DNA of 55,282 nt, from IMG/VR virus record IMGVR_UViG_3300008120_000334, positions 1-55,282 of that record; one strand, 5' to 3'. The stretch comes from a virus. Below, piece by piece: positions 36,901 to 45,464 of the stretch; position 1 is the stretch's first letter; every line of letters starts with the position of its first letter. Under the pieces are notes generated by a model. It was not told the DNA's origin. It searched no databases and was given only the letters and a program-made list of their open reading frames with translations. A program made the position numbers and the translations under genes.

Positions 36901-39830
36901 TCTACGTAATCATTGCCTGAGCCGTAGCCCCTCAAGTACTTTACTGGTATGCGAATCTTGCCATCCTTGCGAACAACACCCGACGTTGCTGTAAACCATT
37001 CACCCCAAACATCGTTAGTCTTTTCCCTCAGTAAAAGCCCGTCATTATTCCCGCTGTTAGGCCAATAGATTTGTATAACATCACACCCGTTTGATTTTAC
37101 TTCAAACTTACCCTCGCTGTCCGTCGTTGGTGGATAAAAGGTTGAGCCATTGACTGCAAAACCTCCAACGTTCTTTATTTTGTACAGGCCATTTTCAATC
37201 AACTTATTAAAATTGATTGCACCCGTCTTTGTGCCTCTCGATAGCGTTGCTGCTTCCTTTAAGTATTCAGCCGTATAAACTTTTCGACCTAAATCAATGG
37301 CCTTTCCATCCACATAATTAGATGGAACATTAACCATGTTGTAATCATCGGTAGAGCCTTCTACGTAGTAAGTCCAACTTCCTGCCGTTCCGTTGATAAC
37401 CAACAAAGAACCGCTACGATAACTATTGCAGTTGATTGTTACCGCTTGGTCGGCAATGTATCGTATCTCTTTGGTATTTTCACCAGCCTCAAATACTTCA
37501 AAGTGGCCTTTGTGGTATAGGTTAGGAGGGTTTGTTACGCCTGTCCAGCTGTCGGCATCTTGGCGGTAAGAGCCTATTTTTAAAGCTGTAACGTCATAGG
37601 GGGCATTTAGATTGAATCGGTTTTTATATACTTCGTTGTTGGATATAGAATTATCTACTTCTTCGCCTCCTACTGCATCTACTACGCCTTGTCTGACATT
37701 GTTTTTATTGCCATTTGATTGTCCATTTCCCAAAAGCCCTTTTAATATTGAGCCACCAAAAACAAATAAGCCCCCGTAAAATTGATTTAGCTTTATGCCA
37801 TTTTTGTAGTAGTAAGTAGGCTCAAAGTCGCTCGTTACTACCTCCATTAAAGTTACGCTATACGTGTCGGTTTTTAGCCCTCCTTCAATGCCTGTTACCA
37901 CAAACACCGTAGAGTCAAAGCCGTTCATCGTAAAGCTATCGCCCATTTGTAAAGCATCACCCCGAAGCCTACCTTCTAACACCATGCAATATTTACTATG
38001 CTGACGCAAATACATTGCGCCCATCATGGCCTGAATATTTGAAGGTGGTGTTATGCCGCTACTTTGCCATTGCTCAGTGGTTTTATCACCATTGAGTTTG
38101 GATAGGTAAGAGTAATTTAGTGTATTAACAGGCTCACCAAATGGAATACTTATCTGTACTTTTTGGTCGCCAAACTCCGTATCTGGATTATCAAGCACAA
38201 CCGTTGTGCTATTAACCGCGTCAGAGTCTTTACTTCCAAAAGAAATGTTCCTAATAAATAATTCAGCATTATTGTTTTGGGCGTTAAAGTTACAGCCTCT
38301 AAAAAAATACACCTTTACCCACCCGTCAGCGGGTGCGCCATCGGCTGATTCAATACTGTATGTTTCCCAATTTTGCTTTATTACAGCGTCGCCCGAAGCG
38401 TTTGTAGCTACATTTTTTACCAGTAAGTGCCGTACTTGTTTTCCTCCTTTTACTTTCTCCGCTCCATACCATTTTCCATCTGAACCCAAACCGTCGTAAT
38501 CTATCGTTGATAAATCATCGTATAAATTACTGGTTGTTTTCTCTGTGCCTTTGTAGTCTTTGTAGGTAAATACTACTGCAATTTTAACGTCAGTGTGTTC
38601 AGTAGCCAAGTATTCAAACTCCAACTTTACCGACTCGCTTTTCTTTATTTCAAAATAAGTAGAAGCGTATTTTTCATCATAGCCAAATGCCGAAGATGTT
38701 GTTAAATGGTCAGGTGTTTTTAAGGCAGTAGGGGGTACGGTAGGCGTAAAATCGTCCTTCTTTGCCGCGCCTCTAATCCTGAGCATATAGCTACCAATAC
38801 TATCGTCGCTTTGAACGAGTGCGTAATCAATACTACCACCAAACACCCAACCCGTCGTATCACCTCCAAAAAAGTTGCCGTTAATTTGGCTTTTCATTCG
38901 CCCGTAGTCATAAGCTACTTCCAGCCGCTTTATGGGTCGAGTCTTGGTTTTTTGTGCAGGTTCTTCTACCCACACAATAGAATTGTTTAACTGCGATTGG
39001 GTGCGAATAGGAACGGTTTGCCCTATTGATTCATACGTGCCATCACTATTGATTAATTTTCTATTAGTATAAACCGTTGTGGTAAATACCTGATTACCAT
39101 TAGGCAGATACTCGTAAGCCGTAGGCGTAGCACTCTTAAAAGCGTCAATGCAAATGAAATGCCATTTACCTTTGCGTTGGTATGCCCACGCATAAAACGT
39201 TTGGCACAATCGTTCTAAAACCTCACGTACCGAAACGGTTTTTTCATCTTCAATAAACGCTTTGGGGTCTATCTGTACTTGGTTAATTGCGTTTGCGCTA
39301 TTTGACATATAGCTGTCAAACAATAGCACAGACGTAACGGTGTTTAGCCCTAAGCCCGTTAAATTAAACGCGTATTGCAAAAACGCCCTTACGGATTCGC
39401 GGTCTTTGTAGATACTCCCGTCAGGTGCTTTAAAATCAATATCCGCAAGGTCGCCTAATCCATCCGTGGCCGATATTTCAAATATCCGCGTCCTGTCCTC
39501 TGCCGCGTAAATATCCTTTGCCAAATCACTTTGAAGCCAGCCCGAAAAAAGCACAGTACCCCCGTCTATTACCTCTGCTTTGTAATGACGTGGATTAGCA
39601 TTGAATAGCGTTTCTACATTAAAAGTACTTGTATGAAGAAACTGAAACGTACAGATTAGCCCTACTACCCCCGCAACTTTTTTGCCGCTGCCATTCCATT
39701 CTAAATTAGGCTCATTATAGGCTGTAATAGTAACAACATCGCCCGTATAGCCATCTTCGTAAATAGCAATTTCGCGGGTTGCGCCTGTTTCAGCAATAAA
39801 GTAACCTCTATATTTTTGTCCGTAGGCCAT
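33903..39830 (-). CDS. Large tail/baseplate protein fused to fibre repeats (1975 aa)
   Basis: Residues 1-650 resemble the distal tail or baseplate hub region of siphoviruses (WNGSGKKVAGVVGLICTFQF, FYAWAYQRKGKWHFICIDAF). Residues about 950-1450 carry fibre repeats in which YVPLTRSLTV, QTLGADRTW, DIYGRVT and EGTNLYWTNARGDARY recur four or more times. The C-terminal part (about 1700-1975) has further short repeats (DISGLQSALDN) and ends in a beta domain. The fusion of hub and fibre in one chain is long even for this class. It starts at the stop of the tape measure. Confidence 0.85.
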   Translation of the reverse strand: MAYGQKYRGYFIAETGATREIAIYEDGYTGDVVTITAYNEPNLEWNGSGKKVAGVVGLICTFQFLHTSTFNVETLFNANPRHYKAEVIDGGTVLFSGWLQSDLAKDIYAAEDRTRIFEISATDGLGDLADIDFKAPDGSIYKDRESVRAFLQYAFNLTGLGLNTVTSVLLFDSYMSNSANAINQVQIDPKAFIEDEKTVSVREVLERLCQTFYAWAYQRKGKWHFICIDAFKSATPTAYEYLPNGNQVFTTTVYTNRKLINSDGTYESIGQTVPIRTQSQLNNSIVWVEEPAQKTKTRPIKRLEVAYDYGRMKSQINGNFFGGDTTGWVFGGSIDYALVQSDDSIGSYMLRIRGAAKKDDFTPTVPPTALKTPDHLTTSSAFGYDEKYASTYFEIKKSESVKLEFEYLATEHTDVKIAVVFTYKDYKGTEKTTSNLYDDLSTIDYDGLGSDGKWYGAEKVKGGKQVRHLLVKNVATNASGDAVIKQNWETYSIESADGAPADGWVKVYFFRGCNFNAQNNNAELFIRNISFGSKDSDAVNSTTVVLDNPDTEFGDQKVQISIPFGEPVNTLNYSYLSKLNGDKTTEQWQSSGITPPSNIQAMMGAMYLRQHSKYCMVLEGRLRGDALQMGDSFTMNGFDSTVFVVTGIEGGLKTDTYSVTLMEVVTSDFEPTYYYKNGIKLNQFYGGLFVFGGSILKGLLGNGQSNGNKNNVRQGVVDAVGGEEVDNSISNNEVYKNRFNLNAPYDVTALKIGSYRQDADSWTGVTNPPNLYHKGHFEVFEAGENTKEIRYIADQAVTINCNSYRSGSLLVINGTAGSWTYYVEGSTDDYNMVNVPSNYVDGKAIDLGRKVYTAEYLKEAATLSRGTKTGAINFNKLIENGLYKIKNVGGFAVNGSTFYPPTTDSEGKFEVKSNGCDVIQIYWPNSGNNDGLLLREKTNDVWGEWFTATSGVVRKDGKIRIPVKYLRGYGSGNDYVDVYDADHIDQVTNYTAGTGIAISPDNVISYTGTTTPIISGTGIYYNPTTGAINSLITQYTDAMARAAFSAGTAIAISPTGVISYTGATLALSATPPLYYNGTTGALTFSGTTSDLPEGTRPYYADWRVEAFVDTKYVPLVRSLTVAGTAGRISISGGTQTLGANRTWTADLVSIHAGLTGGSGTQVAVPTVDIYGRVTALTATNISFPVTSVNGLTGAAVLTTTNIAEGTNLYWTNARGDARYPLLSGSYSNPSWITSLAYSKITGVPDFAGTYVPLTRSITLNGSARISISASIQTLAADRTWNFDLNTIHAGLSGGSTITTPSINVDAYGRVTSLSYSTILFPVTSVNGQSGAVSLTTTNIPEGTNLYWTNARGDARYSLLGHTHAWADITGKPDFAATYVPLTRSLTVAGTTSNIVVTGGAQTLGADRTWTVNLAALHVSPLTGGSTTQVPQITTDIYGRVTGITNANIAFPAETDPTVPSWVKAITATQISNWDVSFGWGNHALAGYLTSLPTHNHNDLYVQLAGSYANPTWITSLAYSKITGVPNFLTSYTETDPTVPNHVKAIGTGDINSWNAKLSGDGTINYVAKYSATNTLTPSQIFDNGTGVGIGTASLGGYKFRVNGAMYADGDGSAVAMYLGAGQAIRALGDMFIDAGAGNMYFRTTAGYAYSMTLAGSYVLMGTVTVNGTKTLQVTGGIRATGQMQFVNYTSSSSFTGTRAGLLGFDASGNILTVANDTFAPLVHNHDGDYYTKTQSDARYLQSLPSHSHAISDITGLQSALDNRPTWGDVYTRTQLNTSGAGGVVHWNNLTGVPSLSYAGHTHGIGDISGLQSALDNKSNNGHNHDDRYYTQGQLNTSGAGGSVHWNNISNKPSLLTSESDPWGFDSHWFSTSGSTVTLGIQRRNGSQAFANFNVPSPSPTSDYYNIERQAGSGLGSHNLYIKRYVNSSYYGFSLATLNEEDPKGVASIMADKVGSTLTITLTLRDGTSLSANVMI

Positions 39831-42412
39831 TAAATGCGTCTTCTTTTAACTATTGCTTTGTCAATCTGCGTTAATAGCACTTTGTTACCAAAATACACGT
39901 TGGTTTGTGTATTGATTGCCTGTGTTGCCAATTGTGGGCTATTGTATCTACCCATGTTGACAGCCCTCTGAAAATAGGGTGTAAACAAATTCCCTAACTT
40001 GCTCAAAGGGGCTATTACTTCGGGGTTGTTTTTCGCGCCTCTATACTCTCCCGTCATCGAGAAAGTGGGGCCAGAAACAATACCGCCATCCGCAAATTTT
40101 ACGGCTTTAATAGCCGCCCCTGCCGTAGTCAGAGCTGCGCCCGTTGCTGCTGTTTTAGCAAAAAACGGACTCAATGCCCCACCACTTAAAATAGACGCAC
40201 CCAACATAAGACCAGCCTGCGCAAGCATTATCTGTCCCGCTTGCAACAACATATCCCCAAAGGCGTGAACAAGCCCTTCACCAAACGCCTTAAATGGATT
40301 TTCTCCTTGGGCAATTGCCGTCCCAAGTCCAGCAAAGCCATTTTGTAAAGCACTTCCTATTCCGTTGCCGACTATATCACCAAATATTGCTGCATTGGCC
40401 TCCCATACACCACCTAAGTCAGTAAAATACTTCTCAATAGCTTGGACTGACCCTTTGACGCTTTTATCAAAATCATTAATAAACTGCGGCTCTACGGGCT
40501 TTATCTTTATTTTACTTAAATCAATAACTTCTTTGGTTAGTCCAGTATTTATATCGTAAACAAGCCCTTCGATTTTGTCGAGCATTTTACGACGAACAAC
40601 CGAAACCATTTTATCTAATCTATCTTGCTGAATGGCATTTGCCAACAATTCGCTACCTCCACCAGTTTGTATAGTAGCAACACCTTTTCCAAAAACTTGC
40701 GAAGGACTACCAATAGGACTGTTACTAAAAGCGGCAGGGTTATTAGCAATCAATTCAGCATCAAGACGTGCTTGCTTTATCATTGCAAGCCGTACTTTAA
40801 ATAAATCCTCCCCCGCTTTGTTTTCTTTACGAAGTTGTTTTTCAAATTCCGACTCCCCTGTTGAGGGTTTACCAAGTTTGCCAAATGCTTCCAAGTCGGC
40901 TTTCTCTTTGTTGAGTCTGCCGATTTTCTCCATCAAAGCAATACCTTCTTTGCTCCGTGTAAAGCCAGTAGGGTCTTTTTTCTTTAGGTCATTTAATAGC
41001 GTCCTGTTTTTGTCAATTTCTTTGTTTATATCTTTTAATTGGGTCAGCTCTTTTGCCCCCAATCCTAATTTTTCTTGCGCGGCTTTTTTTGCTGTTTGCC
41101 GTTGGGTTATTTCCCCTTCGTAGGCTTGCTTTCTTAAAGTATAGTTTACCCTTATTGCCTCGCGCTCACGCTTGTAAGATTCTAATTGCTGACTATTTGC
41201 AGCAATATTATTATTAGGGTCTGCGGCTTTGTCTAAAAACTTCATGCGGTTATAATCCACATCAAGCCGTTTCTTTTGACTGGTAAGACTGGCTCCCGAG
41301 GCTTCCTTAATTGCCTCTACTTTTGTTATTTTTCTATATTTATCCTGACCCTTATCGTATCTTGATTTAGCATCAAATGCGTTATAAACTATACCTACTG
41401 GAGATATTCGCAAAACTGAATCTGCTATTCTCTCCAAATACCCACCTCTAACTACGCTCGCTGCACCATTAAGAATAGAGGCAAAAAAACCGTTAATATT
41501 AGACTCCCTACCAAAAGATGTAAGCATTAAATCAACCTCATTTCTAAGGTTGTTCATTGCGCCAGTAGTTGTTTCTAAGTTTTTGGCGTAAGAGTCTTTG
41601 GAAATTTTATCAAGACCTTGAGCAAGTTTGGGTAAAGCATCTTCCGATAACACCGCACCCGCTTTTAACAGGTCGTTGAGTTGGGCAGTAGTTACGCCCA
41701 TTTCTTGCGCCAAAATATTGAAAGCCCCAGGAAGACGTTCTGATAATTGCCCCCGTAATTCTTCGGCCTGAACATTGCCCTTAGACATCATTTGCGATAC
41801 CGCCAACAACGAGCCTTTAACCTGCTCATTGGATAGCATCATTGCCGACCCAGCCTTTACAATCGAAGTGAAAATCCTTTCGGTTTCTTTGCCTTCTAAT
41901 TTAGTACCTCTCGAAGCTGCCGAAAATCCTTTGTAAGAATCTGCTAAGTCGTCAATTCTAAGACCCGTTTGTCTTGCAAGGGAAGTTACAAAAGAAAAAG
42001 CCTCCGCACCTTTTATAGTGCTACCCGTGGCCGTATCTAAGGCTATTTGAAGGCGGTTGTATCTTTCGGTTGTGGCCGATATTTCTTTTCCAACGGCAAG
42101 TAGCCCGTCTAATCCTGCACCAATAGCCGCACCACCTAAACCGCCTACTGCGCCACCCAGACCACCCAACGCGCCAGACTGCATACCAATAAGCGTAGAG
42201 GCAACGTCAGAAACATCCTTCTTAAAGAAAGCCATTTCTTTACGTTGCCTCTCTAAGCCTCTTGACCAAAACTTACCTTCCGCGTCTGCTCTTGAATAAG
42301 ATTGGGCTAATTCAATATTTTTTTGAACCAACGCAGCCGTTGCCTCTCCCTGTTTTTTTAAGGAGTTGATAACTTCAATTTCTTGCGCGGTAAACTTTAT
42401 ATTAATTGCCAT
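39830..42412 (-). CDS. Tape measure protein
   Basis: The 860-residue protein begins with coiled coil (IEVINSLKKQGEATAALVQK), then the conserved tape-measure domain (about 140-290; LRIDDLADSYKGFSAASRGT, ELRGQLSERLPGAFNILAQE), then long helices (ELTQLKDINKEIDKNRTLLN) and hydrophobic Gly/Ala segments near 740-800 that may enter the host membrane. It sets tail length and follows the chaperone pair. Confidence 0.93.
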   Translation of the reverse strand: MAINIKFTAQEIEVINSLKKQGEATAALVQKNIELAQSYSRADAEGKFWSRGLERQRKEMAFFKKDVSDVASTLIGMQSGALGGLGGAVGGLGGAAIGAGLDGLLAVGKEISATTERYNRLQIALDTATGSTIKGAEAFSFVTSLARQTGLRIDDLADSYKGFSAASRGTKLEGKETERIFTSIVKAGSAMMLSNEQVKGSLLAVSQMMSKGNVQAEELRGQLSERLPGAFNILAQEMGVTTAQLNDLLKAGAVLSEDALPKLAQGLDKISKDSYAKNLETTTGAMNNLRNEVDLMLTSFGRESNINGFFASILNGAASVVRGGYLERIADSVLRISPVGIVYNAFDAKSRYDKGQDKYRKITKVEAIKEASGASLTSQKKRLDVDYNRMKFLDKAADPNNNIAANSQQLESYKREREAIRVNYTLRKQAYEGEITQRQTAKKAAQEKLGLGAKELTQLKDINKEIDKNRTLLNDLKKKDPTGFTRSKEGIALMEKIGRLNKEKADLEAFGKLGKPSTGESEFEKQLRKENKAGEDLFKVRLAMIKQARLDAELIANNPAAFSNSPIGSPSQVFGKGVATIQTGGGSELLANAIQQDRLDKMVSVVRRKMLDKIEGLVYDINTGLTKEVIDLSKIKIKPVEPQFINDFDKSVKGSVQAIEKYFTDLGGVWEANAAIFGDIVGNGIGSALQNGFAGLGTAIAQGENPFKAFGEGLVHAFGDMLLQAGQIMLAQAGLMLGASILSGGALSPFFAKTAATGAALTTAGAAIKAVKFADGGIVSGPTFSMTGEYRGAKNNPEVIAPLSKLGNLFTPYFQRAVNMGRYNSPQLATQAINTQTNVYFGNKVLLTQIDKAIVKRRRI

Positions 42413-43123
42413 CTTTTTGCTGGTTCATTCGTTTAGCGGCCTCTCGCGCTTTGGCTATTAATTCCTCCGATGGTAGTTTCGACTTTATCGGTTTATCGTC
42501 AGGCAATGGGTAAACTTCCTCTCCTGAAATGGCGGGAGTATTTTCGCCACGATTGATATTATAGGTTAGTGCGTATTGCTCCCGAAAGAAATACGCCATC
42601 ATTCCACGTTCACGGGTAACTTTTGTATTGTAGCCTTCAATAATGCACCACACATCCGCCCAATGAAGTCGCTTGTATTCCCAAGGTTTATACCCCAACT
42701 CCCCGCAGACAAAACTCTTTAGTCTGTACCACGTCCACGGGGTTGTTAGTTTTTTGTTTCTTCGGCCTGTTCTTCGGCTATTTCCTCCTGTGTTTCCTCT
42801 TGGTTAGAAGAAAGTAACACTTGTGAAGCCACCGCAACAAACGACGAAAGCAATGGGTAGTTGATTGGCCCTTTTGTGCCTTTTAACCACCCTTCAACTT
42901 GGGTAAGGCTATAAGGCATTTTTTCGCCTAAGTCCTCAAACCCTGCTTTTACAACGTGGTATAGCAAGCGGGTTGCCGTCTTAAACTGGCCTTTCCCTCT
43001 TACCAGAGTATAGTAGATATAAGGCAAGCCCGTTTCGGTTTCTTCGCAGAAGTCCTCTAAGGCTTCAATGGTAAAAGCCAAGGGGACTTTAACCCCTTTG
43101 GCTACTTCAATTGTTTTTTGCAT
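42402..43123 (-). CDS. Tail assembly chaperone, frameshift product (GT type)
   Basis: Read with a -1 frameshift at the slippery heptamer A-AAA-AAC (plus 42749-42755), the chaperone gene continues as KLTTPWTWYRLKSFVCGELG into YKPWEYKRLHWADVWCIIEG. The joined segment has the CxELG-x-x-P-x-E pattern of gpT-like domains. The product is about 240 residues. It overlaps the tape measure start by 11 bp, which is the expected order. Confidence 0.85.
42746..43123 (-). CDS. Tail assembly chaperone (G type)
   Basis: 125 residues, beginning MQKTIEVAKGVKVPLAFTIE and ending in an acidic tail (EEIAEEQAEETKN). Its stop directly follows the slippery site, so normal translation gives G and shifted translation gives GT. 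Lies between the tail tube and the tape measure. Confidence 0.85.
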   Translation of the reverse strand: MQKTIEVAKGVKVPLAFTIEALEDFCEETETGLPYIYYTLVRGKGQFKTATRLLYHVVKAGFEDLGEKMPYSLTQVEGWLKGTKGPINYPLLSSFVAVASQVLLSSNQEETQEEIAEEQAEETKN

Positions 43124-43125
43124 AA

Positions 43126-43569
43126 TTAAGCTGCGGTATAGTCGGCTACTGCGTCAGCACCCAATCCAATGTTGTAAGTAGAAGCATCCCCGTTCTTGTG
43201 GGCTACGTTGATAGACGAAATCATGCAACCTGTGTACTCTTGGCCTTTATCGCCAGTAGTAATACCCGCCCCAATACGAACGTCTAATTTCGTCTTTGCG
43301 CGCATTGCTCCACGAAAATCGGCAATAGAGAAGTTAGTAGCTTCATCCGTATTGTCGTAGATAAAATACACACCCCCAAGAGTGATTTTCTTCTCTCTTG
43401 TGCCGTAAAATTTCAAAGGGTCAACTCCGTTGTTGTCGCAATTGACTGAAATTTCGCTTGAGGTTTCATCTTCGGTAATACTGTTTGCACAACCTACCAT
43501 AATCCAAGCAGTACTTACTTTGACGTAAATGAATATGCTTACGCCTTCTTCGGCCAGTGTTTTTGCCAT
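43126..43569 (-). CDS. Major tail tube protein
   Basis: The 147-residue protein (MAKTLAEEGVSIFIYVKVST, TSSEISVNCDNNG, QEYTGCMISSINVAH) has the size, beta-rich composition and gene position of the TP901-1-type major tail protein. It polymerises to form the tail tube around the tape measure. Confidence 0.85.
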   Translation of the reverse strand: MAKTLAEEGVSIFIYVKVSTAWIMVGCANSITEDETSSEISVNCDNNGVDPLKFYGTREKKITLGGVYFIYDNTDEATNFSIADFRGAMRAKTKLDVRIGAGITTGDKGQEYTGCMISSINVAHKNGDASTYNIGLGADAVADYTAA

Positions 43570-43574
43570 CGCTG

Positions 43575-43961
43575 TTAATTGGTTAAAATAGTCATTTGAT
43601 ATACCTGCTTGACAAAGTGCATACGAGCCTCTTCGTCAAAGTCATTTTCTCCGTTCATTAGGCGAATATGGTGTACTACCACGCCCCCCGCAGTGCCTCT
43701 ATAAAAGTTTAGCACTCTTTTTATTTCTACCCCAATGGTTTCAGCCGTTAGTAGGCTTTCACTCAAAACCGCTATTGCTACTTCGTTGTAAATAATACCG
43801 TTGCCGTTGTCGCAGTACTGAATGGGCTTTTCATCTACCATGTAGCATACCGACGGCTCAATCGCTCCCTGTGGTATCGGCCAAGGGAATACCCTTGTAC
43901 CAATATACCCCTGTATGGTAGCATCGTTGGTCAATAGTGCGTATATGGCTTTTTCTATCAT
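43575..43961 (-). CDS. Tail terminator / DUF3168-like protein
   Basis: 128 residues, beginning MIEKAIYALLTNDATIQGYI, with RVFPWPIPQGAIEPSVCYMV, a pattern typical of DUF3168 tail completion proteins that cap the tail tube and join it to the head. It overlaps the gp10-like gene by 4 bp. Confidence 0.82.
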   Translation of the reverse strand: MIEKAIYALLTNDATIQGYIGTRVFPWPIPQGAIEPSVCYMVDEKPIQYCDNGNGIIYNEVAIAVLSESLLTAETIGVEIKRVLNFYRGTAGGVVVHHIRLMNGENDFDEEARMHFVKQVYQMTILTN

Positions 43962-44410
43962 TGCTCTTGCCTAAATTCCTCTTGCATTGAGGCGTTTACC
44001 CCCGTTCCCAATCGTCGCTCAACCAAATCCTTTGTTTGCGTTTCGGCAGGTTTTGCAAACGGTTTGTGCCTCCAAAATCTTTTGCCAGTTATCGGCCCTT
44101 TTTCGGACAGGTGCGCTCTGTTGCCAGCGTTCCACTTACCTGCTACCATTTTCTTTCCAGACCCCACCAACCCTTTAATTTCATAGGGAGAATCCCGCAC
44201 TACTTTTGTTCTAAGCGTCTTTTTTAATGCCCCCGTAGCATAGCCGTAGCTATTTCCAGGTTGTGGCACTAATCTTTCCATTACGTCCAAAGTGGGCTTA
44301 ATGGCTTGCTTCATTATCTTTCTTGACGTAAGCCCTTGCTTACTCTGTGCCATCCGTTTGTACTTCTTTTCCAGATTTTGAAGGTCGCTGTAATCCACTT
44401 TCCTTGCCAT
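43958..44410 (-). CDS. HK97 gp10-like tail component
   Basis: 150 residues with YATGALKKTLRTK and AHLSEKGPITGKRFWRHKPF, the marks of the HK97 gp10 family of head-tail joining proteins. It precedes the tail terminator gene as in HK97-like phages. Confidence 0.85.
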   Translation of the reverse strand: MARKVDYSDLQNLEKKYKRMAQSKQGLTSRKIMKQAIKPTLDVMERLVPQPGNSYGYATGALKKTLRTKVVRDSPYEIKGLVGSGKKMVAGKWNAGNRAHLSEKGPITGKRFWRHKPFAKPAETQTKDLVERRLGTGVNASMQEEFRQEQ

Positions 44411-44522
44411 ACCCGAATCTAATAAGGTGTTTAGCTACTCCTTCTTCATACTCTCCAAACTCCCCTACTTTCTTGCCTTGCCCTTCGTGGTCTTTGATAA
44501 ATTCGATCTTAATCTTTTTCAT
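44340..44522 (-). CDS. Small protein in the connector operon (60 aa)
   Basis: Begins MKKIKIEFIKDHEGQGKKVG and is largely beta (VGEFGEYEEGVAKHLIRFGY). It overlaps the connector gene before it by ATGA and the gp10 gene after it by 71 bp. The 71-bp overlap is unusual. It may be a small connector or head fibre protein. Confidence 0.55.
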   Translation of the reverse strand: MKKIKIEFIKDHEGQGKKVGEFGEYEEGVAKHLIRFGYGKESGLQRPSKSGKEVQTDGTE

Positions 44523-44845
44523 TCTTTCCGTCTTGATTTTAATTGCCAGCCTAAACGCCTCCCAATTTCATCCACGCGCTCAATGTCGTAAACCGTGCCT
44601 GTATCGTCAATAATCCGCATCAAAGTAGTAGGAGTGCCTATATTGCGTATTTTCCAAGCTACTGCCGCCTCTGCTACCAACTGGTTTTTTAGATAGTCTT
44701 CTTCCTTGCGATAAGTAGCAATTGCTTCAACTTTTTCAGCGTAGCAAGTTTTCCACGTAGTCCAGCTTTTTACCTCTTGCCCCATACCGTCACGCGTTAC
44801 GGTATAGCTTTCAATAGTGATTACCCTATCTAATTTCCATTTCAT
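44519..44845 (-). CDS. Head closure protein (head-tail adaptor)
   Basis: 108 residues with ITIESYTVTRDGMGQEVKSW and TTLMRIIDDTGTVYDIERVD, the pattern of the SPP1 gp16-type head-tail joining family. It closes the head after packaging. Coupled to both neighbours by ATGA overlaps. Confidence 0.85.
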   Translation of the reverse strand: MKWKLDRVITIESYTVTRDGMGQEVKSWTTWKTCYAEKVEAIATYRKEEDYLKNQLVAEAAVAWKIRNIGTPTTLMRIIDDTGTVYDIERVDEIGRRLGWQLKSRRKE

Positions 44846-45405
44846 GCGAATACGTCTAAGGCAAAAGTTCTGATAATATCATCCACCAACGTAGGGGCTT
44901 CATGCTTTGGACTGTCTGGGTTGTTATACCAGTGCATTACCAAGTGCCGTACCGCCTCCGCCATGTTAGCGGGTAAAGTTTCGGGTGAATAACCCGCCCT
45001 GAACGTAATTTTTACCGCGTCCTCACGGTCATAGAGTGTGGGCAATGTCGTTGAAGTGTACTTCAACACCTTATCCACCTTTGAGTAAGATATAGCCGTA
45101 TAATTGCCGCTACCCAATACTTGTAGTGCATTGTCTTGGTCGTAGTATTCAACACTTTCAATGCCTACAAATGGGTATCTGTCAATCTCAAAATCACAAA
45201 ACAATGAAAGGGATAAAGTATAGAGTCGGTACTGTGGCACTACCCGTGATTTAGCCTCTACATAGAGCAAAGCGGCCAATCCTTGTTTTAACAGCGTTGC
45301 GTCGGATATTTCGTCCTCAGTCGTGCGCGTCCACTCACGAAGCTCTTCAATGCTTAATGCTGCTTCGTAAGTTGCGTCAACTGGTTCTGAAAATACTTTC
45401 CTCAT
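44842..45405 (-). CDS. Head-tail connector (gp6-like)
   Basis: 187 residues, with SIEELREWTRTTEDEISDAT near the start and VKITFRAGYSPETLPANMAE towards the end, typical of the gp6-like head-tail connector family. Follows the capsid gene in the canonical order. Confidence 0.88.
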   Translation of the reverse strand: MRKVFSEPVDATYEAALSIEELREWTRTTEDEISDATLLKQGLAALLYVEAKSRVVPQYRLYTLSLSLFCDFEIDRYPFVGIESVEYYDQDNALQVLGSGNYTAISYSKVDKVLKYTSTTLPTLYDREDAVKITFRAGYSPETLPANMAEAVRHLVMHWYNNPDSPKHEAPTLVDDIIRTFALDVFA

Positions 45406-45464
45406 TGCTGTTATAAAGTTTTAAGTATTCCCCCAACCCTTAGAGAATTGGGGGAATGTTGTTA

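Noticed and set aside
33903-39830. Diversity-generating retroelement target in the tail protein
   Set aside because: No reverse transcriptase gene or template-like repeat was seen in the window.
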